Below, in pieces: positions 17,850 to 25,868 of a stretch of DNA of 64,000 nt. The stretch is from an uncultured Clostridium sp. (lineage in GTDB: Bacteria; Bacillota; Clostridia; Clostridiales; Clostridiaceae), in contig NZ_CAKVJA010000008.1 in assembly GCF_934754925.1 (NCBI RefSeq), positions 11,423 through 75,422 of the forward strand, given 5' to 3'. The notes below the pieces were generated by a model. It did no database searches, had not been told where the DNA came from, and saw nothing but the letters and a program-made list of their open reading frames with translations. Within the stretch, counting starts at the first letter, position 1; each line of letters starts with the position of its first letter. The position numbers and the translations under genes are program-made.

Positions 17850-19865
17850 ATGAAAAAAATTAGTCATGGATGTACTTTAGATTGTGCAGATTGCTGTAAA
17901 TTTAATGTTTATGTAGAAGATAATAAAATTATTAAAATTGAAGGTGATAAAGAGCATCCTTATACAAAGGGATTTATATGTAAGAAAGGTTTATCTCATT
18001 TAGATAGATTAAATCATAAAAATAGAATATACAGACCACTTTTAAAGGAAAAAGGAGAATGGAAAGAGATATCCTTTAATAAAGCCATAGATATTATGGT
18101 AGAAAAGCTAAAGTTATATAAAAGGGAATTTGGAAGTAAATCTATTCTTTATTATGAACAGTATGGAAATGGATCTCTTCTAAAAAGTATTGGAGAAGTT
18201 TTTTTAAACTTTTATGGCGGAGCAACGTTTCCTAAGGGAGGACCATGTTGGAGTGCTGGAATTTCAGCTCAAAAATTAGATTTTGGTGAATCTAAAAGCC
18301 ACTCATTAGAAGATATGCTAAATAGTAAAAATATATTTGTATGGGGAAAGAATCCAGCTAATACAACAATACATACTATGCAAATGATTAGAAAGGCAAA
18401 AGCAAATGGAAGTAAGATTATAGTTATAGATCCAATTAAAACAGCCACAGCTGAATTAGCAGATATATATATAAGAGTTAATGCAAATGGGGATTTACCA
18501 CTGTCTCTTGCTATGGCAAAAGTAATAATAGAAGAAAATATTTATGATAAAGAATATATTAATAAATTTGTTAATGGATTTGATGATTATAAGAAATATA
18601 TATTATCTTTAGAAATGCAAGAATTAAGTGATAATAGTGGAGTAGCTATAGATGATATAATAAAGTTAGCAAAATTATATAGTGAAAAGTATTCTACTAT
18701 ATTATTAGGTTTTGGAATGCAGAAGTATAAAAATGGTGGAAATACTATTAGAGCCATAGATGCGTTAGGAGCTATTACAGGGCAAATAGGCTTTAGTGGA
18801 GGTGGGATAAATTATGCTAATAAGGTATATCCTAAAATAATGAATTTAGATCCTTATAATAGTAAAAGTTTTTCAGATAATAGATATTTTTATACTAATG
18901 AAATAAGTGATTTTATAGATAGTTGCAATAATGGAAAAAAATATTATAAAGATAATATTTTTATAAATGATAAAAATATTAATAATAGTATGGAACTCGA
19001 TATACCAATAAAAATGGCTATAGTTACAAAAAGTAATATTTTAAATCAACTTCCAAACTTAAATAAATTAAAGAAGAGTTTATCTAAAGTGGAGTTTAAG
19101 GTGTGTTTTGATATGTTTATGACTGATACAGCTAAAGAATGTGATTTATTCATACCAGTAACAAGCCAGCTTGAAAGTGAAGATTTATTATTTAGTTCTA
19201 TGATGAACCCATATTTAATTTATAATGAAAAAGCAATAGAACCAAGAGAAGAGGTAATGGATGAATATTATTTCTTTATGGAATTAGCTAAAAAATTAGA
19301 AATAAAAGATTACCCATATATAATAAAGAGAGAATATTTAGAGAAAGTGATAAGTCCTTTAAAAAGTAATAATAGTTATATAAACTTAGAGTATTTAAAA
19401 AATAATTATTTTACACTTCATGAGGATATTGCTTGGAAAGATAAAAAGTTTGCAAATAAAAGTGAAAAATTTGAAATTATAAGATTTAATGATATTGATA
19501 AAAAAATATATGTTGATAAAAAAGAGGACAAATTAAGATTGTTAACTAATCATGGTAGAGATAGTTTATCAAGTCAGCATTTTATGGATGAAGAGGGCAT
19601 TGCTATAGCTTATATTAATGAAGAATGTGCAAAAATATTTAATATAGATAATGAAGAAATAGTATCTTTAAAATCCGATAATGGACAAGTTGATGTTAAA
19701 ATAAGAGTAGATAATTGTATTGGTAATAACATAGTAATGATGTTTGTTGGATGGTGGGAAAAACATGGAAACCCTAATTTCTTAACTAATAGCGGTATAT
19801 CTGATATTGGTGGACAAATTACTTATAATGAAACTTTTGTAGAAATAATAAAAAAGAATAATTAA
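17850..19865 (+). CDS. Molybdopterin-dependent oxidoreductase (DMSO reductase superfamily)
   Basis: The 671-residue product starts with a 4Fe-4S site C8-x3-C12-x3-C16...C44 (CTLDCADCC, FICKKG), the CPLDCPDTC-like variant of the DMSO-reductase superfamily. A central bis-MGD domain follows (KIIVIDPIKTATAELADIYI at about 190-210; AIDALGAITGQIGFSGGG at about 305-322), then a C-terminal molydopterin-dinucleotide-binding domain (LLTNHGRDSLSSQHFMDEEG). The Cys in GGPCWSAG at about residue 133 is a candidate Mo ligand. No twin-arginine signal is seen, so it is probably cytoplasmic. No Fe-S or membrane partner lies next to it. The ATG at 17850 has GAAGGG 9 bases upstream; the ATG at 17841 abuts that SD. 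The substrate cannot be named. Confidence 0.85.
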   Translation: MKKISHGCTLDCADCCKFNVYVEDNKIIKIEGDKEHPYTKGFICKKGLSHLDRLNHKNRIYRPLLKEKGEWKEISFNKAIDIMVEKLKLYKREFGSKSILYYEQYGNGSLLKSIGEVFLNFYGGATFPKGGPCWSAGISAQKLDFGESKSHSLEDMLNSKNIFVWGKNPANTTIHTMQMIRKAKANGSKIIVIDPIKTATAELADIYIRVNANGDLPLSLAMAKVIIEENIYDKEYINKFVNGFDDYKKYILSLEMQELSDNSGVAIDDIIKLAKLYSEKYSTILLGFGMQKYKNGGNTIRAIDALGAITGQIGFSGGGINYANKVYPKIMNLDPYNSKSFSDNRYFYTNEISDFIDSCNNGKKYYKDNIFINDKNINNSMELDIPIKMAIVTKSNILNQLPNLNKLKKSLSKVEFKVCFDMFMTDTAKECDLFIPVTSQLESEDLLFSSMMNPYLIYNEKAIEPREEVMDEYYFFMELAKKLEIKDYPYIIKREYLEKVISPLKSNNSYINLEYLKNNYFTLHEDIAWKDKKFANKSEKFEIIRFNDIDKKIYVDKKEDKLRLLTNHGRDSLSSQHFMDEEGIAIAYINEECAKIFNIDNEEIVSLKSDNGQVDVKIRVDNCIGNNIVMMFVGWWEKHGNPNFLTNSGISDIGGQITYNETFVEIIKKNN

Positions 19866-19871
19866 ATTTAG

Positions 19872-19913
19872 CAATGATGAACTTAATTATCATATCATTG
19901 GATTTTATTTTTT
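19872..19913 (+). terminator. Probable weak terminator after the Mo oxidoreductase gene
   Basis: CAATGAT (19872-19878) pairs with ATCATTG (19894-19900), followed by a T-rich stretch. It is AT-rich and only moderately convincing. Confidence 0.5.
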
Positions 19914-19989
19914 ATATAATTAAAATTTATGGACTTGGGGAAATATATTAATGTACAGTTGATTAATAATTTTAAAGGATGTGTAGTTA

Positions 19990-20475
19990 ATGCAAATAAC
20001 ATTTAATGGCGATCCAATTACTTTAGTAGGGTCAAGAGTTCAAGTAGGAGATAATGCCCCAGATTTTCTTGTAGTTGATAATAATTTAAAAAATGTTACA
20101 TTAAAAGATACTTCAGGAAAAAGAATATTTGTAGTAGTTCCATCTATAGATACATCTGTTTGTGATATGGAAGTTAGAAAGTTTAATGAAGAAGCAGCAA
20201 AACTTTCAGATGTTACTGTATATGTTATATCTATGGACTTACCATTTGCCCAAGTAAGATGGTGTGGAAATGCCGATATAGATAAGGTAATAACTTTATC
20301 AGATTATAAACAAAAAAGCTTTGGTAAACAATATGGAACTTTAATAGAAGAGTTTTGTTTTTTAACAAGAGCTATATTTGTAGTAGATGAAAATAATAAA
20401 ATTACATACGTTGAATATTGTAATGATGTCATAAATGAACCAGATTATGAAAGTGCTTTAAATGCTGTAAAGTAA
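19990..20475 (+). CDS. tpx: Thiol peroxidase Tpx (atypical 2-Cys peroxiredoxin)
   Basis: Tpx reduces hydroperoxides with electrons from thioredoxin. The 161-residue product has the peroxidatic Cys58 in SIDTSVCDMEV (T55-x2-C58) and the resolving Cys92 in RWCG, the expected spacing for the Tpx subfamily. It also has the N-terminal FNGDPITLVG and GDNAPDF. The usual family motif is DTPVC; here it is DTSVC. Its SD, AAGGATG, lies just before the ATG. It is preceded by the molybdopterin enzyme and followed 24 bases later by the charged protein gene, so it may head a short stress unit. Confidence 0.95.
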   Translation: MQITFNGDPITLVGSRVQVGDNAPDFLVVDNNLKNVTLKDTSGKRIFVVVPSIDTSVCDMEVRKFNEEAAKLSDVTVYVISMDLPFAQVRWCGNADIDKVITLSDYKQKSFGKQYGTLIEEFCFLTRAIFVVDENNKITYVEYCNDVINEPDYESALNAVK

Positions 20476-20499
20476 GTTTTATTGTAAGGAGGATTTAAT

Positions 20500-21027
20500 A
20501 TGAGTATAAAAGAAAAAATAGAAGAAATGAAAATACATCATGAAGAAAAGAAAGAAGAAAGACATGAAAGACATGAAGAAAAGAAATTTGCTCATGAAAT
20601 AAAACATCAAATGAAAAAGGAAGTAAAAGAAGAGGAGAAAGCTGAAAAAGAGGCTTATCATGAATTGCATAATCAGTTAAAAGAAGAGGGGGACAAAGTT
20701 GCAGCTAGTCAATTAAAAGAAGAATATAAGGATCATAGAAGAGAAGAAAGAGAATCAGAACATGAGTTTAGAAAAGAAGCTAGAGCTGAGAGAAAAGAAG
20801 AGAGACATGAGCATCATGAGTTAAATAAGGAAAATAGAGAATTAAATCATGAAGCAAAACATCAATTAAAACAAGAGAAAAAGGATTATAAACAAGAAGA
20901 AAAAGACGCAAAAAAGATGGCTAAAGAAATAGATAAAGATATAAGAGAGTTAGAAAAGGAAGATAGAAAAGAACAAAAAGAATTTGCAAAACAATTAAAG
21001 AAACAAATGGAGAAAGAAATAAAATAA
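20500..21027 (+). CDS. Lys/Glu/His-rich charged protein, probable coiled coil
   Basis: The 175-residue product is built almost wholly of E, K, R, H, A, L and Q (for example EEKKEERHERHEEKKFAHE) with heptad-like spacing of A/L residues, suggesting a long helix or coiled coil. There is no signal peptide or membrane segment. The SD AAGGAGG precedes the ATG closely. Many His residues (HHEE, HERHEE, HEHHE) could bind metal, but this is a guess. It lies 24 bases after tpx and before a good terminator, and is probably co-transcribed with tpx. I know no named family. Confidence 0.75.
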   Translation: MSIKEKIEEMKIHHEEKKEERHERHEEKKFAHEIKHQMKKEVKEEEKAEKEAYHELHNQLKEEGDKVAASQLKEEYKDHRREERESEHEFRKEARAERKEERHEHHELNKENRELNHEAKHQLKQEKKDYKQEEKDAKKMAKEIDKDIRELEKEDRKEQKEFAKQLKKQMEKEIK

Positions 21028-21063
21028 GCATATAATAGATAAAATATAGAGTAATTAATGGTT

Positions 21064-21113
21064 AATACATAAAGAAGAGTTTATAATTAGATTATTCTTT
21101 ATGTATTATTTTT
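21064..21113 (+). terminator. Intrinsic terminator after the charged protein gene
   Basis: AATACATAAAGAA and TTCTTTATGTATT pair across an 18-base loop and are followed by ATTTTTTAT. It marks the end of the tpx unit. The remaining ~200 bases to the next gene hold only AT-rich promoter-like sequence. Confidence 0.8.
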
Positions 21114-21317
21114 TATAGTATTTATAATTAAATAATGGAAAATTATTTTAAAAAGGTTTTTAGTAGTATATAATAAAAAAGATATTAGGAAGATTGCCAA
21201 TTTAGATAATATTACAAAAAGTAGCTTGTATATTTGTAAGTATTATATATAGATGAAAACAGTTACAAGGTGTACAATAAATATATCAAGTAAAGTTAAT
21301 TTATGGGAGGAATAAAA

Positions 21318-22427
21318 ATGGCAAATTTATCATTACAACATATTTACAAGATATACCAAGGTGACGTAACAGCAGTTAAGGATTTTAATTTAGAAATTGA
21401 AGATAAGGAATTCATTGTATTCGTTGGACCATCAGGATGTGGAAAATCAACAACATTAAGAATGATTGCAGGTCTTGAAGATATATCAAAAGGAGAATTA
21501 TATATTGGGGACAAACTAGTAAATGATGTAGAACCTAAGGAAAGAGATATAGCGATGGTTTTCCAAAACTATGCTTTATACCCACACATGACAGTTTTCG
21601 ATAATATGGCATTTGCTTTAAAATTAAGAAAGGTTCCAAAAGCTGAAATTGAACAAAAGGTTACAGAAGCAGCAAAAATTCTAGATATTGAACATTTATT
21701 AAAGAGAAAGCCAAAAGCTTTATCAGGAGGACAAAGACAAAGAGTTGCATTAGGAAGAGCTATTGTAAGACATCCAAAAGTATTCTTAATGGACGAGCCT
21801 TTATCAAACTTAGATGCTAAATTAAGAGTTCAAATGAGAACTGAAATTATAAAGTTATATAGAAAATTACAAACTACATTTATATATGTAACACATGACC
21901 AAGTAGAGGCTATGACAATGGGAACTAGAATTGTTGTTATGAAAGATGGTGTTATTCAACAAGTAGATTCACCACAAAATATTTATAATTATCCTGCAAA
22001 TCTTTTCGTTGCTGGATTTATCGGAAGTCCACAAATGAACTTCTTAGAAGGAAGAGTTGAAAAAGAAGGAAATGAAATTGTTGCAGTATTTGGTGGTAAT
22101 AGAATAACATTCCCTAAAGAAAAAGGTGATACTTTAGTTAAAGAAGGATATGTTGGAAAAACTGTTACATTAGGTATAAGACCAGAGCATTTAAGTGATG
22201 ATGCAGAGCTTATAGCAGCAAATCCAAATAGCATAGTTAAAGGAAATGTAGAAGTTATAGAACTTATGGGAGCAGAAAGTTATATTTACACTAGATGTGG
22301 AAAAGACCCATTAAATGTAAGAGTTGAAGGAACAACTAACTTAAAAATTGGAGAAGTTGCAAAACTTTACTTAAGATCAGAAAAGTTACATGTATTTGAT
22401 AAAGAAACAGAAATAAGAGTTGTATAA
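21318..22427 (+). CDS. Sugar ABC transporter ATP-binding protein (MsmX/UgpC type)
   Basis: The 369-residue ATPase has Walker A GPSGCGKST at about 37-45, Q-loop QNYALYPHMTV, signature LSGGQRQRVALGRA at about 135-148, Walker B VFLMDEPLS and switch VTHDQVEAM, then a C-terminal TOBE/OB domain (about 240-365) typical of MalK/MsmX/UgpC. Such ATPases power several carbohydrate importers in Firmicutes, and no permease or binding protein lies beside it. The ATG at 21318 follows GGGAGG; the ATG five codons upstream overlaps that SD. It opens the sugar-use locus with the PucR-like and LacI-type regulators and malQ. Confidence 0.93.
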   Translation: MANLSLQHIYKIYQGDVTAVKDFNLEIEDKEFIVFVGPSGCGKSTTLRMIAGLEDISKGELYIGDKLVNDVEPKERDIAMVFQNYALYPHMTVFDNMAFALKLRKVPKAEIEQKVTEAAKILDIEHLLKRKPKALSGGQRQRVALGRAIVRHPKVFLMDEPLSNLDAKLRVQMRTEIIKLYRKLQTTFIYVTHDQVEAMTMGTRIVVMKDGVIQQVDSPQNIYNYPANLFVAGFIGSPQMNFLEGRVEKEGNEIVAVFGGNRITFPKEKGDTLVKEGYVGKTVTLGIRPEHLSDDAELIAANPNSIVKGNVEVIELMGAESYIYTRCGKDPLNVRVEGTTNLKIGEVAKLYLRSEKLHVFDKETEIRVV

Positions 22428-22451
22428 TATTAATTTGCTGGGGGAGATAGT

Positions 22452-23402
22452 GTGAAGTGTATTGAGAAGCTGGTAAATGAAATATACAGCAATTGTAAAA
22501 TACCCTTCCAATTAATAATTAATGAATTAGGAGAATTTTCTACACCTCAATTTGAATTAGTACAAGATTATATAGAAAAGTATTTTTATTATAATAACAC
22601 TGAGTGTTGCATAAGAACAAATGCAACACCCGGTGTTACAATAGATTTATTAAAATTTTGTATAGAAGAAAAATTGAGGGATGTATACTTAAATAGAGAA
22701 AGTATAACTTCATTATTATTAACAAATAAGGAAGTAGAAGAGGGAGTAATAAAATCAAGTTGGCCAGTTATTACAAAAGAATTTAACTTAATTAATATAT
22801 ATGTAGAAAATTATAGTGATGAATTATTATCATATATTAAGCAAGTTTATTTAGATAGTGATATTGAGATATTATTTTATAATGGTAATATACTAATGAT
22901 TGGTAGATTTGAAGATGTATTAGAGCATGCTAAAAGTATAAAAGCTACAATAGAAAGTATAGTATCAGGAAAGTGTTACATAAGCTATTGTGAAATTGAT
23001 AATTATTTAAATTTAAAAAAGTATTATGAAGATACTTGTTATAAAATCGAATTAGCAAATAAATATAATATTATTGAAAGTATATTTAATGCAAATAGAC
23101 TCATATTAGAAGGAATAATAGATTCTGTATCAAATAAAATGAAAGACGATATATATGATAAGTTTAAAAATGGAATATCAAAATTAGACAATGAAATGAT
23201 CAGAACTATGGAAGTGTTTTTTAAATGTGGATTAAACTTAAGTGAATCAGCTAAGGAACTATATATCCATAGAAATACTTTAATATACAGATTAGATAAG
23301 ATTCAAAAATATACTAACTATGATATAAGAGATTTTAATGAAGCAGTATTATTAAAAATAATTTTCTTTATTTGGAAAGAAAAAAATGAAAAAAATACTT
23401 GA
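22452..23402 (+). CDS. PucR/CdaR-type regulator, copy A
   Basis: The 316-residue protein ends in a PucR C-terminal helix-turn-helix (about 250-305: FFKCGLNLSESAKELYIHRN then TLIYRLDKIQKYT). The N-terminal 200 residues show no catalytic motif; they probably form the sensor part seen in CdaR-like regulators of sugar-acid or sugar use. The GTG start follows GGGGGAG. It is clearly paralogous to the next gene: openings, middle (ELYLNS/QVYLDS, NNNILIIG/NGNILMIG) and HTH all align. It lies 24 bases after the sugar ATPase gene and is probably co-transcribed with it. Confidence 0.82.
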   Translation: MKCIEKLVNEIYSNCKIPFQLIINELGEFSTPQFELVQDYIEKYFYYNNTECCIRTNATPGVTIDLLKFCIEEKLRDVYLNRESITSLLLTNKEVEEGVIKSSWPVITKEFNLINIYVENYSDELLSYIKQVYLDSDIEILFYNGNILMIGRFEDVLEHAKSIKATIESIVSGKCYISYCEIDNYLNLKKYYEDTCYKIELANKYNIIESIFNANRLILEGIIDSVSNKMKDDIYDKFKNGISKLDNEMIRTMEVFFKCGLNLSESAKELYIHRNTLIYRLDKIQKYTNYDIRDFNEAVLLKIIFFIWKEKNEKNT

Positions 23403-23446
23403 AAATGTTTTCAAATTAATGTATAATAGCCCTTGGGAACGATACC
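23399..23446 (+). promoter_or_regulatory. Promoter with overlapping cre-like site and LacI-type operator
   Basis: TTGAAA (23399-23404), a 17-base spacer and TATAAT (23422-23427) make a near-consensus sigma-A promoter. The palindrome TGAAAATGTTTTCA (23400-23413) overlaps the -35 and matches the CcpA cre consensus at all but one position. GGGAACGATACC (23435-23446), a GGTAWCGWTACC-like site, sits at the expected transcription start. Confidence 0.72.
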
Positions 23447-23486
23447 AACACACTTAAGCAGAAGAAAATTAAAAAAATTTCTTCTA

Positions 23487-23523
23487 TTTCTACCAAGATT
23501 TTTAGTACTGATCTTGGTAGAAA
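23487..23523 (+). other. Perfect 13-bp leader hairpin
   Basis: TTTCTACCAAGAT (23487-23499) and ATCTTGGTAGAAA (23511-23523) pair perfectly. They are preceded by a weaker hairpin at about 23460-23485. The bases after the stem are A-rich, not T-rich, so this is not a standard plus-strand terminator. Its role is unknown; it lies between the distal promoter and the second PucR-like gene. Confidence 0.6.
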
Positions 23524-23538
23524 AAATTAAGAATAAAC

Positions 23539-23577
23539 GGTAACGATACCGATAATTCAAAGTTATTTTTGTATAAT
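23539..23577 (+). promoter_or_regulatory. LacI-type operator and -10 upstream of PucR-like copy B
   Basis: GGTAACGATACC (23539-23550) is nearly palindromic around the central CG. A TATAAT at 23572-23577 may be the -10 of a proximal promoter; the operator would then cover its -35 region. It is the second copy of the same 12-mer in this gap. Confidence 0.68.
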
Positions 23578-23611
23578 AATGATGTAATTATGGTTTCTTA
23601 GGGGGGATATA

Positions 23612-24571
23612 GTGAAGTTTATAGAGCGGGTGGTAAATGATATATACTATGAATCTAAAATAGAATTTCAATTAATTGTAGATGGAGTAGGTGTGTATTC
23701 TTCACCAGCATTTAAAACTCAAAGAAAGTATCTTAGGAAAAGGTCTGAGTATAAAGGTATTAAATATACTTTTATAATAGGTGATGAATATATTAACACT
23801 ATTAATTTATTAACGGGTCTGTTAGAAAGTAGACTTGATAAGATAATAGTTAAAAAGGAAGATTTACTTTTATTTTTATTAAGTGAAAAGAATATAGATG
23901 ATGAGGTTGTTGAGATTATTTGGTCTGAACTAAATAAATCATTTAAAATAATAAATATTTATTTAAGTGAATATTCTAGTGAAATTTATGATGATATAAA
24001 AGAGCTATATTTAAATAGTACAATTGAAGTTATTCTGTATAATAATAATATACTTATAATCGGGAATATTGATGATACTTTAAAAGATGCGGAAATTATT
24101 AAAGAAAAAATAGATAAATTTTATTTTAAAAGTTATTATATAACATATTGTAATGTTTATAATTATAATGATCTAAAAATAGCTTATGATAAAACTTTTA
24201 AGGCGTTACAATTGGCAATTAAATATAGAATTAAAGAAGTGATATTTGATGATAAAAAGCTTGTATTAGAAGAAGTGATAGACTCTATGCCAGAGGAAAT
24301 AAAAAATGAAATAGTTAAGGATTTTGATTCTAAAATAGCTAAGCTAGATAAGGAAATGTTAAAAACAATAGAGGTTTTCTTTAATTGTGGATTAAATTTA
24401 AGTGAAGCTGCAAAAGAGTTGTATATTCATAGAAATACATTAATATATAGATTAGATAAAATACAAAAGATTACTTCTTACGACGTAAGACAATTTAATG
24501 ATGCAATGATATTTAAAATAATATTTTTATATATAGGTAGAAAAAGTAATTTAATAGTTGAAAAAGTCTAA
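23612..24571 (+). CDS. PucR/CdaR-type regulator, copy B
   Basis: This 319-residue paralogue of the preceding regulator has the same layout. The C-terminal HTH (VFFNCGLNLSEAAKELYIHR then NTLIYRLDKIQKIT) is nearly identical to copy A, while the N-terminal sensor part has diverged more (VDGVGVYSSPAF against INELGEFSTPQF). The GTG start follows GGGGGGAT. It has its own regulatory gap with two LacI-type operators, so the pair is controlled separately despite recent duplication. Ligand and targets are unknown; the neighbourhood points to alpha-glucan or maltodextrin use. Confidence 0.82.
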   Translation: MKFIERVVNDIYYESKIEFQLIVDGVGVYSSPAFKTQRKYLRKRSEYKGIKYTFIIGDEYINTINLLTGLLESRLDKIIVKKEDLLLFLLSEKNIDDEVVEIIWSELNKSFKIINIYLSEYSSEIYDDIKELYLNSTIEVILYNNNILIIGNIDDTLKDAEIIKEKIDKFYFKSYYITYCNVYNYNDLKIAYDKTFKALQLAIKYRIKEVIFDDKKLVLEEVIDSMPEEIKNEIVKDFDSKIAKLDKEMLKTIEVFFNCGLNLSEAAKELYIHRNTLIYRLDKIQKITSYDVRQFNDAMIFKIIFLYIGRKSNLIVEKV

Positions 24572-24605
24572 TGAATAAGATACAATTATATTTGGAAACG
24601 ATACC
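24558..24605 (+). promoter_or_regulatory. Promoter with LacI-type operator at the start site
   Basis: TTGAAA (24558-24563), a 17-base spacer and TACAAT (24581-24586), then GGAAACGATACC (24594-24605). The -10 to operator gap is 7 bases, exactly as at 23427/23435. The promoter begins inside the end of the upstream coding region. Confidence 0.7.
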
Positions 24606-24733
24606 GAATCGTTTGAAAAATTTATATATAGACATAAGTGGCTCATTGGTGTAATATTTACTAATATTAATGAATCATTCCAATATGAGAAATATTTTGG
24701 AAGTGATCCATATAGTGATGTTTTTATTAACTA

Positions 24734-24745
24734 GGTAACGATACC
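24734..24745 (+). promoter_or_regulatory. LacI-type operator just upstream of the LacI-family gene
   Basis: GGTAACGATACC, identical to the copy at 23539-23550, lies 38 bases before the repressor start codon. No clear promoter is seen next to it, so it may act as a roadblock or a looping partner for the site at 24594. Confidence 0.68.
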
Positions 24746-24783
24746 AGATAACTATTCAAAATATTTTTAAGGGAGTTTTATAA

Positions 24784-25812
24784 ATGAATATCAGAGATAT
24801 TGCAAGGATATCAGGAGTAGGGGTTAGTACTGTATCTAGAGTACTAAATAATCATCCTGATGTAAAAGAGAGTACTAGAGAAAATGTTTTACGTGTGATA
24901 AAAGAGAGTAATTATGTTCCTAATAATAGTGCAAGGATATTAAAGCAAAATAATACTAAAAATATAGGAGTGTTAGTTAAAGGAGTTTTTAATCCATTCT
25001 TTTCTGAACTTATTAATGTTATAGGAAGTAAAATAAATGAACATAAATATACAATGATACTTCAACAAAATGACTATGTATTAGAGCAAGAGGTTGAAAG
25101 TATTATTTCATTTGTAAAGGAAAAGAGATTACAAGGGATAATATGCCTAGGAGGCAATTTTATAGATTTAGATGATGATAGTTTTAAAAATATCGATGTT
25201 CCTATTATATTAACTTCGGTTAATACAGTATCGCCATTAGGTAAAGATAAGTATTCTACAGTTGGAATTAATAATTTACAATCGTCATATGATGCTACCA
25301 ATTATTTAATAAAGAAAGGTCATAAAAATATTGCTTTAATGATTGGTGAGAAAAATGACTTTTGTATTAGTTGGTGGAGATATAAAGGATATATTAAAGC
25401 ACTAAAAGATAATAATATTGAACCAAATGATGATAATCTTATTATAGGAGATTATGATAGTAAAATTGCCTATGAAGTAACTTTAGATTTTTTGAAAAAG
25501 CGTAAAGATATTACTGCTATATTTGCAATTTCTGATGTTATGGCAATGGGTGTAGCTAAGGCTGTAACAGATAGTGGATTAACTGTTGGAAAAGAAATAT
25601 CAATAGTTGGATTTGATGGAATGAATATAAGTCGTTATTATAATCCAGGTATTACTACTGTAAAGCAGCCAATAGAAGAAATGGCAATAAAGAGTGTAGA
25701 GATTTTATTTGATCTTTTAAAAAATAAATGTGAGAATCAGCATATTTTATTAGATACAGAGTTAATAGAACGAGAATCGTGTGCAGATTTAAATTTACTT
25801 AAAAATAGTTAG
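24784..25812 (+). CDS. LacI-family transcriptional repressor
   Basis: The 342-residue product has the LacI HTH with hinge (NIRDIARISGVGVSTVSRVL at 2-21, then HPDVKESTRENVL) and a periplasmic-binding-protein-like ligand core (GVLVKGVFNPFFSEL, VGFDGMNISRYYNPGITTV). It resembles MalR-type regulators. malQ follows 56 bases downstream, and four copies of a LacI-style operator lie upstream, so it most likely represses itself, the PucR-like copy B gene and perhaps malQ. Effector unknown. SD GGGAG at 24771-24775. Confidence 0.92.
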   Translation: MNIRDIARISGVGVSTVSRVLNNHPDVKESTRENVLRVIKESNYVPNNSARILKQNNTKNIGVLVKGVFNPFFSELINVIGSKINEHKYTMILQQNDYVLEQEVESIISFVKEKRLQGIICLGGNFIDLDDDSFKNIDVPIILTSVNTVSPLGKDKYSTVGINNLQSSYDATNYLIKKGHKNIALMIGEKNDFCISWWRYKGYIKALKDNNIEPNDDNLIIGDYDSKIAYEVTLDFLKKRKDITAIFAISDVMAMGVAKAVTDSGLTVGKEISIVGFDGMNISRYYNPGITTVKQPIEEMAIKSVEILFDLLKNKCENQHILLDTELIERESCADLNLLKNS

Positions 25813-25868
25813 TATGTATAAAAATTTATATATAATAAAATTTATTGTTATAAAAGGAGCAGAGGTAT

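Noticed and set aside
17850..19865. Possible selenocysteine in the molybdopterin enzyme
   Set aside because: No in-frame TGA is present; a Cys lies at the likely metal-ligand position.
20479..20670. Phe/Met-rich 63-codon frame on the minus strand
   Set aside because: Antisense shadow of the Lys/Glu-rich protein gene; AAG/GAA codons read backwards give Phe/Leu.
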